DNA from: Doryteuthis pealeii
Lineage: Eukaryota > Mollusca > Cephalopoda > Myopsida > Loliginidae
Direction: 5' to 3'
NCBI GenBank assembly: GCA_023376005.1
Contig: CM042145.1
Coordinates: 19,636,907-19,700,906 of the forward strand
Length of the DNA stretch: 64,000 nt
Within the stretch, counting starts at the first letter, position 1, and every line of letters starts with the position of its first letter. A model generated the notes under the pieces. It saw nothing but the letters and a program-made list of their open reading frames with translations, made no database searches and was not told the DNA's origin. A program made the translations under genes and the position numbers. Shown here in pieces: positions 1 through 10,599 of this stretch.

Positions 1-356
1 TTTTCTCTTTTTTTTCTTTCTCTTTCTTTTCTTTTCTCTTTCCTTTTCTTTTTCTCTTTTCCTTTCTTTTCTCTTCCTTTTCTTTTTTCTTTCCTTTTCT
101 TTTCTCTTTTCTTTCTTTTTCTTTTCTTTTTTTTCCTTTTTTTTTTTTTTTTTTTTTTCCTTTCCTTTTTTCGTTTTTTTTCCTTTTCTTTTTTTTCGTT
201 TTTTTTTTCCCTTTTCCTTTTTCTTTTTTTCTCTTCCTCCTCCCTCTTTTTTTAATTTTTTTTTTTTTTAGTGAATCATTCAATTTGCTAGTTAAATATT
301 TTTACACTAAACAGTTTCATCTTTCTTGATTTTTTTTTTTTTTTTTTTTTTTTTTT
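1..356. repeat. T-rich / CT-rich low-complexity tract
   Basis: Almost unbroken T with scattered C, then two further long T runs. It contains no reading frame or recognisable repeat family. It may hold collapsed or miscounted homopolymers. Confidence 0.9.
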
Positions 357-394
357 AGTGATTCTCAGTGAGATAACTATTTTTCAAAATTATT

Positions 395-770
395 ATGTCT
401 GAACCAGTCGACTGTGGTTGCATGTGGCCATCTGACATTCAAATAAAGGTTGGTCAGTGTAATGTGCGGTTAATATCAAACTCTGAGGATCATCTTGACA
501 TCTTTGTTGGCATGGTGACCCACTGGTCTTTGATAATTCATCAAAGGAAGACTGTGTACACTGAGTCAACATGAAATGCTTGCAATCTTCATTATTTGAT
601 CTCAGATCAAATATGTCTGCTTGCTTTAGAAGCAGTCATTTATGAAGGTAATTTTTTTTTTTAGGGTTTCTTTAGATGAAAGGCTTGAGCAGATTCCTAA
701 TGCTGTGAAGACTTTAAAGAGTATCAAACAATACCTTAAGCAACAGGATGCATTAGCATTGGGGAGAACA
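395..770 (+). pseudogene. Possible decayed coding stretch, unknown protein
   Basis: From an ATG at 395 one frame runs 59 codons to a TGA at 572. The same frame then continues in protein-like composition to about 647 (reads ...DQICLLALEAVIYEG). A 17-base T-rich insertion follows, and a frame from 665 reads VSLDERLEQIPNAVKTLKSI and on, charged and helix-like. A 17-base intron is implausible, so this looks like a broken exon or retrocopy. A Helitron starts at 771 and ends the similarity to coding sequence. I do not recognise the protein family. It could also be chance open sequence. Confidence 0.25.
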
Positions 771-975
771 TCTATATTAATAATGGAGATTTGGTCTATA
801 TTGTTTGTAACCAAAACTAAGTCACTGCTTATGTCACGATTACCAAAATCGTCAATACATAGAATAAAGAACAATTAATATTTTTAAGATATATAAAAGC
901 TGTTCTTTATAATTCAACATTTGAATTTTTTCCATTTTACCAAATAAACTATAATTATTTAAATAAATAAAAAAA

Positions 976-1218
976 GTCATCGGGGTGGCCTAATGTCGGT
1001 ATCGGTCAATCAGCAAGGGAGTCTATCCCCTTTTCACTAGCGCTAGACCAAGGAGATTGTTTTAGCGTCTGAGGTGGAGCGCCACACCTACTATCAGCTC
1101 CTTACTTTACCGCACAGATCCCTGTGCTACTCATATGCTGAGTTGGCGTGGGCGGGTATCGAACTAGGAACCTTGTGGTTTCTAGCCGAACGCTCTACCG
1201 ACTGAACTAACCCGGCCC
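976..1218 (-). mobile_element. SINE-A (tRNA-derived), full length with target-site duplication
   Basis: On the minus strand the head has an A-box-like segment (TTAGTTCAGTCGGTAGAGC) and a B-box-like GTTCGATACC. The body carries the family's conserved blocks GCGGTAAAGTAAGGAGCTG and GGTGTGGCGCTCCACCTCAG. The insertion is flanked by a perfect 16-base direct repeat (TATTTAAATAAATAAA at 956-971 and 1219-1234). It sits inside the Helitron, so it is the younger insertion. Confidence 0.85.
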
Positions 1219-1330
1219 TATTTAAATAAATAAACTGTGAAATTTATTTTTTTTAAATGGTATTACTTTAAATGGAAAACATTTTTTTGTGAAATTTGTA
1301 ATCAATTTTTTAATTATTTTTACTATGCCC

Positions 1331-1367
<37 letters not shown>

Positions 1368-1493
1368 CAGTAACAAGAAGGTAACTGAAAGTTTACAATA
1401 GATTAAATACAATTTTGTGTAAAATATTCAAAATAATTATTTGATTAATGATTAATAGATGCACACAACATGTTATCTGAGGGGGGGGGGCAG

Positions 1494-1747
1494 TGTTACA
1501 AATTTAGTGGCCATACTTTAGGTTTCAAGCAAGAGCGCTTGTCCAGCAGAAATCCTTGGTGCTCCTCTGTATTGCAAGTCCTTCGTCAATGATTGCAAAT
1601 GGACGTCTCTCTGTATCAGTGATTAAGTAGTCAACCAGCCACGCATTCGGGCTGTTAATTGGCTGAGGTTTAAACCAACTGACCTCGCTTAGTCTATCAA
1701 TTTAAGTGGTGTATTGTAGCACACCTTATATACAAAATATTCCAACA
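1494..1747 (+). mobile_element. LTR-like repeat (family LTR-2), possible solo LTR
   Basis: It begins TGTTACAA and ends TTCCAACA, giving TGTT...AACA termini, with a TATA-like CTTATATAC near the 3' end. Flanks GGCAG and GCCAG differ at one of five bases and could be a decayed duplication. Related sequence lies at 29460-29735 and 11680-11878, all carrying a TATAAG(T)..AAGTG segment. It sits inside the Helitron. No internal coding region, so family assignment is open. Confidence 0.45.
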
Positions 1748-1984
1748 GCCAGAACTAAGTTTCATTTCAAATTGTTTTGTTTTTTGGGGTTTTTTTTTAC
1801 TCCTTTAAATTTAATGATTTTACATATGATAAAAACCTTCTGACATTGAATTTTAACTCCACCCCACTCAGGCAATATCTTCAAAAGTAAATTTTTACAC
1901 AGCCCAGAGAGCGTTTTTTTTTTTTTTTTTTTTTTTTTGCTAGCACATATATAATCTTACATTTAAATCCATCTTATGCATGTA

Positions 1985-2095
1985 TATATTAAGCATCTCG
2001 TTGTAGTGTAATGGTTAGCTAACTAGTCTCACAAATCCATTACTACTGAAACGTGACCTTGATCCTCACTTGTGACCTTGTGTCAGATCCTACCT
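1985..2095 (+). mobile_element. SINE-F, tRNA-like fragment
   Basis: GTTGTAGTGTAATGGTTAGC resembles a tRNA A-box region; similar heads occur at 15255-15545, 19135-19265, 23385-23515 and 44190-44272. The B-box half is poorly preserved here, and the following text ACTTGTGACCTTGTGTCA resembles the SINE-B body. Confidence 0.5.
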
Positions 2096-2111
2096 GTAGG
2101 GTGAATATTAT

Positions 2112-2275
2112 GGAGGTGTGTGGTGTAATGGTTAGAGTTGTAGGAAATGGACATGGTGATCTGAGTTCAAATTCTGAAAGAAGCTGTTTGCATTTCACTT
2201 TGTGCATATGCTTTTGGGAAAGGCATGAATCCATCTATTTTCCTCCCAGCTATGAGTAAATAGTAGGGCAGACTG
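2112..2275 (+). mobile_element. SINE-B, 5' part
   Basis: It starts GGAGGTGTGTGGTGTAATGG (A-box-like) followed by GAGTTCAAATTCTG (B-box-like), then GCATATGCTTTTGGGAAAGG and AAATAGTAGGGCAGACTGG. The same order is seen at 21327, and in reverse at 4706, 18848 and 43533. The 3' part is missing. Confidence 0.75.
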
Positions 2276-2298
2276 GACACTTTTTATCTTGTAAAAGT

Positions 2299-2516
2299 AA
2301 AGTAAAGTTACCGGGTTGGCCTATAGTCGGTATCAGCCAGACAGCGAGGGAGTCTATCCTTTTTCACTAGCGCTAGACCAAGGAGATGTTTTGGCATCTG
2401 AGGTGGAGCGCCACACCTACCATCAGCTCCTCACTTTTACCGCACAGGGGCGAGGGTTGGTATCGAACCCAGAACCTTGTGGTTCCTAGTCCAACGCTCT
2501 ACAACTGAGCTATACC
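2299..2516 (-). mobile_element. SINE-A with internal deletion
   Basis: Reverse-orientation copy with the conserved body and tRNA-like head, lacking about 30 bases between the two (the segment around CTACTCATACGCTGAGTTGG). Its head runs into a short locally repeated block (GGTAGGGTACCCTAAA) at 2520-2590. Confidence 0.8.
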
Positions 2517-2850
2517 CCCAGGGTACCCTAAAAATCAGTTATATCTATGGTAGGGTACCCTAAAGTCAGTTTTATCTATGGTAGGTTACCATAAAACTCA
2601 ATGAAATACTGGTATACATAATATGGTGCTAAATCAATTTTTCAGTTTTAATATTAAGGAAAATAATGGGAAAGAATTGTTTACTTTTTGCAGTTTTAAG
2701 AATACTGCTGATTTTCTAAAATACAGAGCCAAATTTGGCAAAGTTTCTATTTAAAATGGATAATAGTCAATCCAATTAATTACTAAGATATTTTTGTTTT
2801 CAGTTAAAGAGAACTATGAAAAAGATTCTTCTTTTAGAGACTATAATAAA

Positions 2851-2999
2851 GTAAAGTCGTCCGAGTGGCCTAAACTTGGTATCAGCCATACAGTGAGGGA
2901 GTCTATCCCCTTTTCACTAGCGCTAGATCAAGGAGATTATTTTAGTATCTGAGGTGGAGCACCACACCAACCATCAGCTCCTTACTTTACCGCACAGAT
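2851..2999 (-). mobile_element. SINE-A, 3' half only
   Basis: The reverse-strand tail and body are present up to CTTACTTTACCGCACAGAT; the tRNA-like head is absent. A 5'-truncated copy. Confidence 0.8.
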
Positions 3000-3170
3000 A
3001 CATAGCCTAGTTTGGACTTGTAAAGCATGAGTTTCTGTTGTACATTCATTTGTGCGTCTTTCAAATCCCACACAATGAGGCAATACACAATGTGTCAGCA
3101 CACATATTACTGCGATACAACCAAGTACAGTGGGTACTGTCCACAGTTTGAATTGCTTTGGTCATTTGAT

Positions 3171-3535
3171 ATACAAGGTGTGTCAAAAAAGTATCAAGAT
3201 TTTTTTTGTACTTTTTGACACACCTTGTATTCTGGAAAAAAATAACGGTCCATTCATTCTTCATTTCTATCTTGGTAAATAGAGCTTTAAACTTGGTACT
3301 TTTTGACACACCTTGTATTCTGAAAAAAAATAACGGTCCATTCATTCTTCATTTCTATCTTGGTAAATAGAGCTTTAAACTTGGTACTTTTTTTACACAC
3401 CTTCTATTCTGAAAAAAATTAATGAATGGAATGTTTTTTTGTTTTTTTTTTGTTGTTTTTTGTTTGTTTTTTTCAGAATACAAGGTGTGCCAAATAGTAC
3501 AAAATCTTGATACTTTTTTGACACCCCTTGTATAA
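3171..3535. repeat. Array of mariner-like terminal repeats (ACAAGGTGTGTCA)
   Basis: ATACAAGGTGTGTCAAAAAA opens the block and TTTTTGACACACCTTGTATT recurs in both orientations, separated by a spacer with CATTCATTCTTCATTTCTAT. The unit resembles a short inverted-repeat transposon that has multiplied in tandem. Larger relatives lie at 19915-20515 and 39655-39910. Confidence 0.7.
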
Positions 3536-4064
3536 GCCGCAAACTAGCACGTACCAAAATATTGCAAAACTTTTGACTCCTCCTAGTATATAATTAAATG
3601 ATCAGTATCCACTGTAACTGACATATTCGGCTGCTTGTTTTAATGCATTCAACAAAATGTTTTTTAACGTTACCTTCTTCCTGGTCAATTTTTCTTTTGT
3701 CTTTTTTTTTTTTTTTTTTTTTTTTCCTCCTCATGAAAGAATGATCCGTCTTCAAGTAGAGGCAACAGACAAACAAGACAGGTTGTAATTTATCCATTTG
3801 TACACACAGATTCTCCTCCTATCCTTCAAACTGATTAAGGATTTGACTGGAGAAAAAAAGTGTTATATCATCTCTTCTTATGATAACCCATCTCCTCTCT
3901 TTGTCGACAGCTGTCGTCTCTCTCATCGCCATCTTGTTCTCGTTTTCTCTTAGCATCTCTCATTGTGACTCTACAGTATTTCATGTTCTTACTGGCATGA
4001 GAAATAAGACCCTATCTTCTATTATGCACAAATTTATATTGTATTATGAACTATATTATATATA

Positions 4065-4704
4065 CTAGTAAATATATATGTACCCTCCGGGTGCAAGTAT
4101 TTAAGTTTTATATATAGTAAAATATTATATTAAATTTTGAAAGGCTAATGAAACTGAATTAGAATGCAGATAAAAAGATTTGGAACAGAGGGGTATGATG
4201 AAAAATAGAACAACTTTGAAACTAACTCTTCCATCATTTTCCATTACTCCCGTCTTTCATTGGTAAATTTTCTTAATTTAACTATTTGTTAAAATAGGAA
4301 GTAAAGAAATAAAATTACAGATATTTCTTCTTGTTAATGGATTTCTTTTAAGATTTATCCCCAAGATTTTTGCTCAGATTCAATAAGAAAACCAAACAAT
4401 TAGAAATCAATAATACTAAGCATATATTTATTAAACTCAAATTTTTAAGATCAATATGCAAATTAGCCTTCCCATTCACACAGTAAACCACTATTTTTTG
4501 TATATATAAATACAATTACATGTTGTTAGTATGTAGATATAGTCAACATTCTTAATGATGTAAAGCAATTTTATTAATAATTGAGGTTTAAATAAAAATA
4601 AAATCATGGCGAATGTGATGTAAATAACAAACAGAATTGTGACTTGTATAGTAATATAGTTTCGGTTACAGACAGAAAAACCCACAATCTCCATTATAAT
4701 AAGA
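4065..4704 (-). mobile_element. Helitron-like element
   Basis: On the minus strand it starts TCTTATTATAATGGAGATT, then has a block with GTCTGTAACCGAAACTAT shared with the other copies, and ends in a GC-rich stem (CACCCGGAGGGTAC) followed about 12 bases later by CTAG at 4068-4065 and then T. No coding region. Part of its 3' half recurs at 28092-28360. Confidence 0.65.
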
Positions 4705-4705
4705 T

Positions 4706-4985
4706 TTACCAACCCCTCTGCATGAGCAGGATGCAACACAAGGTCAATTTCTTAAGCAGAGTTTAATAGGTTTGAATTTCCTTCTCCTAGACTGGTTGCC
4801 TAATCAAGGTTGAAGAACCCAGTCTACCTTACTATTTACCCATAGCTGGTGAGAGATTAGATATTCATACCTTTCCCAAGAGTATTAGCGCTATGTGAAA
4901 TGCAAACAGCTGCGTTCAGGATTTGAACTCGTCTTGTGATGCCCATTTTCTACAACAGTAACCATTACACCACATACACCTCCAC
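4706..4985 (-). mobile_element. SINE-B, near full length
   Basis: Read on the minus strand: tRNA-like head (GTGTAATGGTTACTGTTG), GAGTTCAAATCCTG, the conserved middle, and a tail ending at CAACCCCTCTGCATGAGCAG (plus-strand text). It abuts the Helitron start at 4704. Confidence 0.8.
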
Positions 4986-4987
4986 AT

Positions 4988-5321
4988 GAATTTTGACTCA
5001 TGGAGTAGTGGATATAGGCGTTGAGTCAAGACAGTTCTGACAGTTATCTCTAGGCTGCAGGTTCAATCCTGGTCGAGGGCAACAGTAACATAGAATAATG
5101 ATTAACACAGCTTAACACTTGTACCTAGTCATGGTTAGCAGAATGAGAACAGTATACCCCCTGCAGATTGAATAAAGGTTTGGGTTCAGATTTCCATGAA
5201 GGCTCCCGATTACAAGAAGGTTCCCGAGTTTGACAAGAAATACCTGAAGAAGGCCAGAGGGCACATTGGCTGAAACATTGTACAGATAACAATAAAGATG
5301 AGGACAATAGTCCAAATCAAT
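4988..5321 (+). mobile_element. SINE-D (tRNA-like head, hammerhead-like tail), 3' truncated
   Basis: The head has GGCTGCAGGTTCAATCCTGG (B-box-like). The body includes GAATAAAGGTTTGGGTTCAG, and the tail has ACCTGAAGAAGGCCAGAGGG then GGCTGAAACATTGTACAG and AATAAAGATGAGGACAATAG. The tail stops at 5321 where MITE-X begins. Other copies carry GCCGAAACGTTGT, so the tail resembles a hammerhead core with a displaced stem II. Confidence 0.75.
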
Positions 5322-5627
5322 GATGCTGATAGCTTTTTAGTTTAGTCTGTCCTGGAACGCATGTATTTGATTTGGATGAGTCTCTGGGAAATTTGATGGG
5401 TCCCAACTAAAGTTTCTTAATAGATTATAGCGTTTTTATTTATGAACAACTAAAGCCGTCTACCCCATACAGTGTAATTTGTTTCCAAGAAAATATTGAA
5501 ATTTATTTACAGTTAGCTGGAAATGGTAATGGAAGAAAACAAAACATTGGGAGGCATGGATTTGATTTTTCTGCGTTCTTTTAGATTTTTATGTGTCCGT
5601 GATGCAGGACGCGTACCTATAAGCATC
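5322..5627 (+). mobile_element. MITE-X copy 1
   Basis: Terminal inverted repeats GATGCTGATAG (5322-5332) and CTATAAGCATC (5617-5627). The interior matches copies at 12166, 24308 (-) and 47280 (-), including GGGTCCCAACTAAAGTTTCT and TTTACAGTTAGCTGGAAATG. About 306 bases and non-coding. It lies within the intron or promoter just upstream of the TMEM45-like exon. Confidence 0.75.
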
Positions 5628-5746
5628 TCTGGTCCTAGTAATACAAGTAATACAAATTCATTTTTATTGATTTTATTTTTTTTTATTTTTCAGATTGTGA
5701 ATTAGTCTGCTTCAGTCTTTGACCAGCAGTGAATATTATCAACAGA

Positions 5747-6628
5747 ATGGGCACTTTTGCTGGACATGCCCTCCCTGGGACATTTTTTCTCATCTTTGCA
5801 TTTTGGTACACAGTACAAATATTCAACCGGTATTTTCAATGCCAAAACGAAATGCTCGTTTCACATCAACTGTCACCTTCCCCTGCACATGTCTTTGTGG
5901 ACGGCTACGGAAATGGCCTGTTGAAGCGGTCACTAAACTATTTTTTGCCACAGTTGGCTTCTGTGGTGAGATCATAACGGGGATGCCCAACGGTGTGTTT
6001 GTGTTTATGGGTAATGGTCAGCACGCTACAATGTTTTTTTGCTTTTGGATTGTCAGGCATGCTTGAAATACTAACCTATTTCAAAGCGCCACTTCCTCCA
6101 GACACGGACTATATCTCCAATGTTCTTGCCTTCATGATAGAACTGGTTCTTTTTCATTTTCACCTTCATGGTCGAACAGCCTTAGACGTTCTGTTGCACA
6201 TTCTTCTCATTTACATAATTTCTGCCAACCTGATTTCAATTTTCATTGAAATGAAATTCCGACACAATGTCTTGGCGCCGCTTGCTCGAACGTACTTCAT
6301 CATGCTCCAGGGGACTTGGTTCTGGCAAGTTGGATTCATTCTGTACTCTCCATTCCCGACGTCATCACATTGGAAGGCAGACGACCACGATGAGATGATG
6401 ATTGCTACAATGTACTTTGCATGGCACAGTATTGCTTGTTTTATCGTTATGCTGCTGATTGGTGCTGTGGTGAGCTGCTACCAAAAGGGACGTAATGTCA
6501 CATTTGATGACGATGATATGATAATGAAACGCCTGATTCATACAGGTACTAACGGACAGACTGTAGTAAGCCTTCACGATGAGAGTGAAAGTGATGTTGA
6601 ATATCAAAAACCTGCAATGGTCAAGTAA
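5747..6628 (+). CDS. TMEM45B: Transmembrane protein 45B-like (TMEM45 / DUF716 family), two compensating frameshifts
   Basis: TMEM45 proteins are small multipass membrane proteins of uncertain molecular function. The ATG at 5747 opens MGTFAGHALPGTFFLIFAFW, the family's typical start. Later come a GQHATMFF segment (about residues 90-97), GTWFWQVGFILY (about 189-200) and YFAWHSIACFIVML (about 222-235), all recognisable in TMEM45A/B, plus several hydrophobic segments consistent with about seven helices. The tail is acidic (HDESESDVEYQK). Total length is about 293 residues against about 275 in human TMEM45B. The frame moves at the AAAA run 5844-5847 (one base short) and returns at the T7 run 6034-6040 (one base long). 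Both are homopolymers, so assembly error is the simplest explanation, though a young pseudogene is possible. A polypyrimidine tract and CAG at 5691-5693 suggest a splice acceptor before a short 5' UTR. No intron interrupts the coding part. Confidence 0.85.
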
Positions 6629-7290
6629 ACTATGCCCTCCCTCCTCCATTTTGTTGTTATTGTTTTTGTTTTTTGTTTTTCTTTCTGGATTAACAAATCT
6701 TTTAAGAAAATTTTCATCTTGTAACTGTATTCATCAATTTCCCATGATGCCTCACTAACTGTTTATTTTACTTTGTTTCTCATAACTCACCAATCTTTTT
6801 CTTTTGTTAATGATTAGAATTCATCAGTTCTGCCTATTTCAGAAGCTAATCTAAAAAGTAAGGGTCACTTGGAATTCTATTCAATTTTTATCTCTCAATC
6901 TAAAAAAAAAAAAATCTCTCTAGTAATTAAGTGAATTTTAATTGAATCTAAAAATATTTTTTTATTGCTCTTACAAATAAGAAAGAATATTTTAAATATA
7001 TTTTAAATGATGAATCTTTAAAAGAAAAAAGAAAAAGAAAAAAAAAAGCTATGCATAGTCTTTTAATTTTGTAGCCATTAGATTAAAATTTCTACCATTT
7101 TATGAATTTAATATCAGAAACTTTTTCATTAACAGTCATATCATCTAAAATAATTAGTATTAACAGAAGTGATAATTCTATTTACTAATTAAATAATTAA
7201 ATTTTTTTAATTTATTTTTTTATTTAAACTTTCTAAAACTTTTTCATTAAGTTTTTTTTTATCAGTCATTTAAACAATTTTCCATAAAGA
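6629..7290. other. AT-rich 3' flank of the TMEM45-like gene
   Basis: Probably includes the 3' UTR. I see A-rich and T-rich runs but no clear AATAAA hexamer close to the stop codon and no repeat family. Confidence 0.5.
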
Positions 7291-7300
7291 TTTATTTTTG

Positions 7301-7870
7301 TGTGTGTGTGTGTGTGTGTGTGTATATCATCAATTTGCATTTTTGTATGTGTGTGTGTGTATGCCACGATTTAGCATTTGTTTTTGTGTGTGCGTGTATG
7401 CCACGACTTAGCATTTGTTTTTGTGTGTGCGTGTATGCCACGACTTAGCATTTGTTTTTGTGTGTGCGTGTATGCCACGATTTAGCATTTGTTTTTGTGT
7501 GTGCGTGTGTGCATATGTCATGACTTATCATTTGTTTTTGTGTGTGCGTGCGTATGCCACGACATAGCATTTGTTTTTGTGTGTGTGTGTATGCCACGAC
7601 TTAGCATTTGTTTTGTGTGTGTGTGTGTGTGCATATGTCATGACTTATCATTTGTTTTTGCGTGTGCGCCACGACTTAGCATTTGTCTGTGTGTGTGTCA
7701 GTATGCGTATGCCACAACTTAGCATTTGTTTTGTGTGACTTTGCTTTTTGTGTGTGTGTGTGTGTGTGTGTGTAATCTACGACTGTGTATGTGTGTGTGT
7801 ATACTATGATCTTTCTTTTTTGTGTGTATGTATGCTATGGCTTAGCATTTGTGTATGTGTATGCCATGAC
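7301..7870. repeat. GT-rich minisatellite, unit about 36-40 bases
   Basis: The unit combines GTGTGTGCGTGTATGCCACG with ACTTAGCATTTGTTTTT and repeats with drift more than ten times. Variants carry CATATGTCATGACTTATCAT. Cysteine- and valine-rich reading frames across it are artefacts of the GT repeat. Confidence 0.9.
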
Positions 7871-7879
7871 TTAGCATTT

Positions 7880-8470
7880 TTTCCTCCTAAATTATCATGT
7901 GATTGTTTTTTCTTCACTTACAGCAAAATAAGAAATTGAATATATTATTATTATTATTATGCTCAGCATTTAATTATATACCAATTGTATAAAGTATGGC
8001 CTTAAGTAGCTAGTCATCTTTTAATCATTTTCCTCAGTTTCAAGATTCCCAAAATGTTGTCTATCAGAATTTCTCTGACACATTCTCCTGAGACTGAAAA
8101 TCATTAAAAAAAAAAAAAATAATAATAATAAAGATACAAACATGGATTTTTTAAAATGACTTTTTTTCTTTTCTTTTTCCATGTGACTGATTGTAATTCT
8201 TGTTATTCAATTTATTGTTATGGTTTTTATAAAATGAAGAAAAAATGACAACAAAAAAAATCAAGAGAATATTTTAATTGTTGAAAAAAAAAAAAAAACA
8301 ATTTGTTCTTGTATTTTTTTTAAATTCATTTTGTGTTTGTGTATGTTTTGTGGCAATGAGCAGGGTGGACACGAAATAGATTAACCGAGAGAAACTGAAG
8401 AAATTGGCTAAAAATACTTCTGGCACAGATTCCTCTATCCAAGAGTCAACTCATGGTCTCCCAAACACTG
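7880..8470. other. AT-rich stretch, nothing recognised
   Basis: Poly-A and poly-T runs and a short ATT microsatellite near 7945; no reading frame or shared repeat noted. Confidence 0.5.
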
Positions 8471-8481
8471 AGCTTAAATAG

Positions 8482-9104
8482 TGTTGTATAGCGGCCTTCT
8501 TCGCTACTCTAAATCGTGTATCTGTATACGTTGCGGGTATATATGTAGTAGTCGGCTACTACCGACTCCTGGACTTCAATAAATAACAGATACATATATA
8601 CAAAAATAGTACCCTTCTTTATTTCTCTTCGGTGTGTGGTAGGTGATGGGCGTAGAGCTTCACAATGAAAATGCCGGTGGCTGGCAAAGACTGCGATGAG
8701 TGTTCACAGTGGAAAATGCTTGAGGGTTGACGGGAGATGTTATCTTCTTGGCTGCCGCTGGGATCTCTCTGACTGACTGTCGGCTCGAACTGTGTGGCCT
8801 TTATAGCAATAGATACTCCTACGCACCTTTATCTTTTGATCTGATAACGGATCTTTGTTATATATTTCTTTATCTTCCCCCTGCTTCTTTGACCGGAAAG
8901 CCTCTTTTTTAAATATATATTTTTATATTTCTCATTTCTCTTTGTCTTTTTTCCGGGCGAGGACAATACAACATTAGGCAGCTCTCTCTAACTGCCTTCC
9001 TCAAGGTGGCTGTTGATTGGTCAATGAAAATTATCAACTAGCACCACAATTGATCCTCTGCAAACAGGAAATTTACCAAGGGCGGATAACTCTGTTATCC
9101 TAAC
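8482..9104 (+). mobile_element. LTR-like repeat, copy 1 (family LTR-1)
   Basis: It starts TGTTGTATAGCGGCCTTCTT and ends TATCCTAACA, so the ends are TGTT...AACA. Blocks shared with 26030-26575 include CTTCGCTACTCTAAATCGTG, GGCTACTACCGACT and TTATATATTTCTTTATC. AATAAA occurs near 8579. No convincing target-site duplication. A solo LTR is the best reading; the superfamily is not clear. Confidence 0.55.
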
Positions 9105-9880
9105 ACATTTTTGCTATTTTCATCAAATTATCTGTAAAGCTTTAGGTTTTCCCATTGCTTTCTGGGAAAAAACTGTCTTCTATTTATTTATTTTTTAATT
9201 TCTCACTCATGTATAATAGTAATGCTCATAAATATTTGAATAGGCATAAAATCTGTTTTTATTGCCTTGGATATGCAGAAGCCATTAAAAACTTTAAGCA
9301 AAGGTTGGATCAGAATTAACTTACTCAATTATTAACTCTTTGGAAAAAATAATGTAAGTTAGTCTTGTAAGATTCTAAGTGATAATACTTGAAGATAAAA
9401 CTCTGACAAGGATTGATGGACAAAACATTTTATTTACAGCACAAGAATTAACAGGGTACATAATACATAGAGGTGTACATAAACATACATACATAAGTAG
9501 TATAAATACATGTACAAGAATAGAGATAATGACATATTCATGAATGGTAACATACAAGATATTTAGGTATCTCTTCGATACCTAAATGTACATAAAAACA
9601 TAGTTACGGATACATGACTAAAGGATAGTCATATATCGTATACAAGACTTACTAGCAGTGAGTGGCCAGTGTCAAGGGCCGAAGCCCCAACGAGAAGGGG
9701 GTAGACAGAGTCTAACCCATAGTCTCACGTAGGTCAAGCAACAGGAAAAGAGAAAGAGACGTTCAAATCAGCCGCTTAAATATCAAAGGCCCCTAGCGAA
9801 ACTAAACGGGCAGACAACTCCCCAGGCGAATACGAAAATAACGCCTACAGTCTTTTCAGTCTCCTTGAATGTTGAATAAG
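9105..9880. other. Unassigned, including a moderately GC-rich block at 9400-9860
   Basis: The block at 9400-9860 contains a hairpin (ATATTTAGGTATC / GATACCTAAAT near 9558-9588) and GGGCCGAAGCCCC near 9677. It resembles LTR or UTR sequence, but I find no second copy here and no coding frame. Confidence 0.3.
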
Positions 9881-9884
9881 ATTT

Positions 9885-10300
9885 TAGAATGTGTATTATT
9901 TGGATTATTCAAACTATTGTCCTCATCTTTGTTATCTGTACAATGTTTCGGGTGATATGCACTCCGGCCTTTTTCAGGTATTTTTTGTCAAACTCTGGTA
10001 CCTTCTCTTCATAATCGGGAACCTTCTCAGGAATTTTGAAACCAACCCTTTATTCAATTCACGGGGGGGGGGGGAATACTGTTCTCATTCCTCTAATCAA
10101 TGTTCAAAGTTCCATGAAATCTCCCAATTACGTACAACAAGAAGGTTCCTGAGTTTAAAGAGAAGATAACCAAGTCCAACAAGAAATACCTGAAGAAGGA
10201 TGGAGGGCATATTGGCAGAAACGTTATACAGATAACAATAAAGATGAGGACAATAGTCCGAATAATACAAATTATCAGGTCTCATCTAAAAAATTCAGAG
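9885..10300. mobile_element. Two SINE-D tails head to head
   Basis: 9890-10075 reads as SINE-D on the minus strand (TTCAGGTATTTTTTGTCA, CCTTTATTCAATTCACGG). 10105-10300 reads on the plus strand (ACCTGAAGAAGGATGGAGGG, GGCAGAAACGTTATACAG, AAAGATGAGGACAATAGTCC). The pair makes an imperfect inverted repeat. Confidence 0.7.
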
Positions 10301-10599
10301 AAATAAGATTTTAGAAATCATAGAAAAAAACTATTAGTTTTTTTTTTACCTATTTTAAAAAAAAAAAACAAAAAAAAAAACAATTAAAATTTTTTTTTTT
10401 TAACAATTTAATTTTGTTTAAAAATTATTTTCAAGAAATTTAACATTTAGAAGCACAAAACATGACTAAATACATTGATTGCAATAAAGAATTGTTTCTT
10501 GTATAATGTTTGTTTTTTAAGTCTCAAAATGAAGTGATTTGATGCAAATTGTTTGTTTATTTGCTAAAATACTTATGAGCAGTACTTATATATATATGT

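Larger units (their letters stand above)
771..1943 (+). mobile_element. Helitron-like element, interrupted by a SINE and an LTR-like insert
   Basis: The 5' end begins TCTATATTAATAATGGAG, as in the copies at 35645 and 29455 (minus). The 3' end is a degenerate GC-rich stem, a long T run and CTAG at 1940-1943. Interior blocks match the 35645-36215 copy (for example AACAAGAAGGTAACT and CTTCTGACATTGAATTTT). Two later insertions split it: SINE-A at 976-1218 and an LTR-like repeat at 1494-1747. No Rep/helicase coding is visible, so it is non-autonomous. Terminal TC, a 3' hairpin and CTRR are the known Helitron signature. Confidence 0.6.

Noticed and set aside
395..574. TGA at 572 as a selenocysteine codon
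   Set aside because: No SECIS-like structure noticed and the downstream frame is broken by a T-rich insertion; simple decay is more likely.
7489..7940. Cysteine/valine-rich frames as secreted or zinc-binding proteins
   Set aside because: Direct product of the GT minisatellite.
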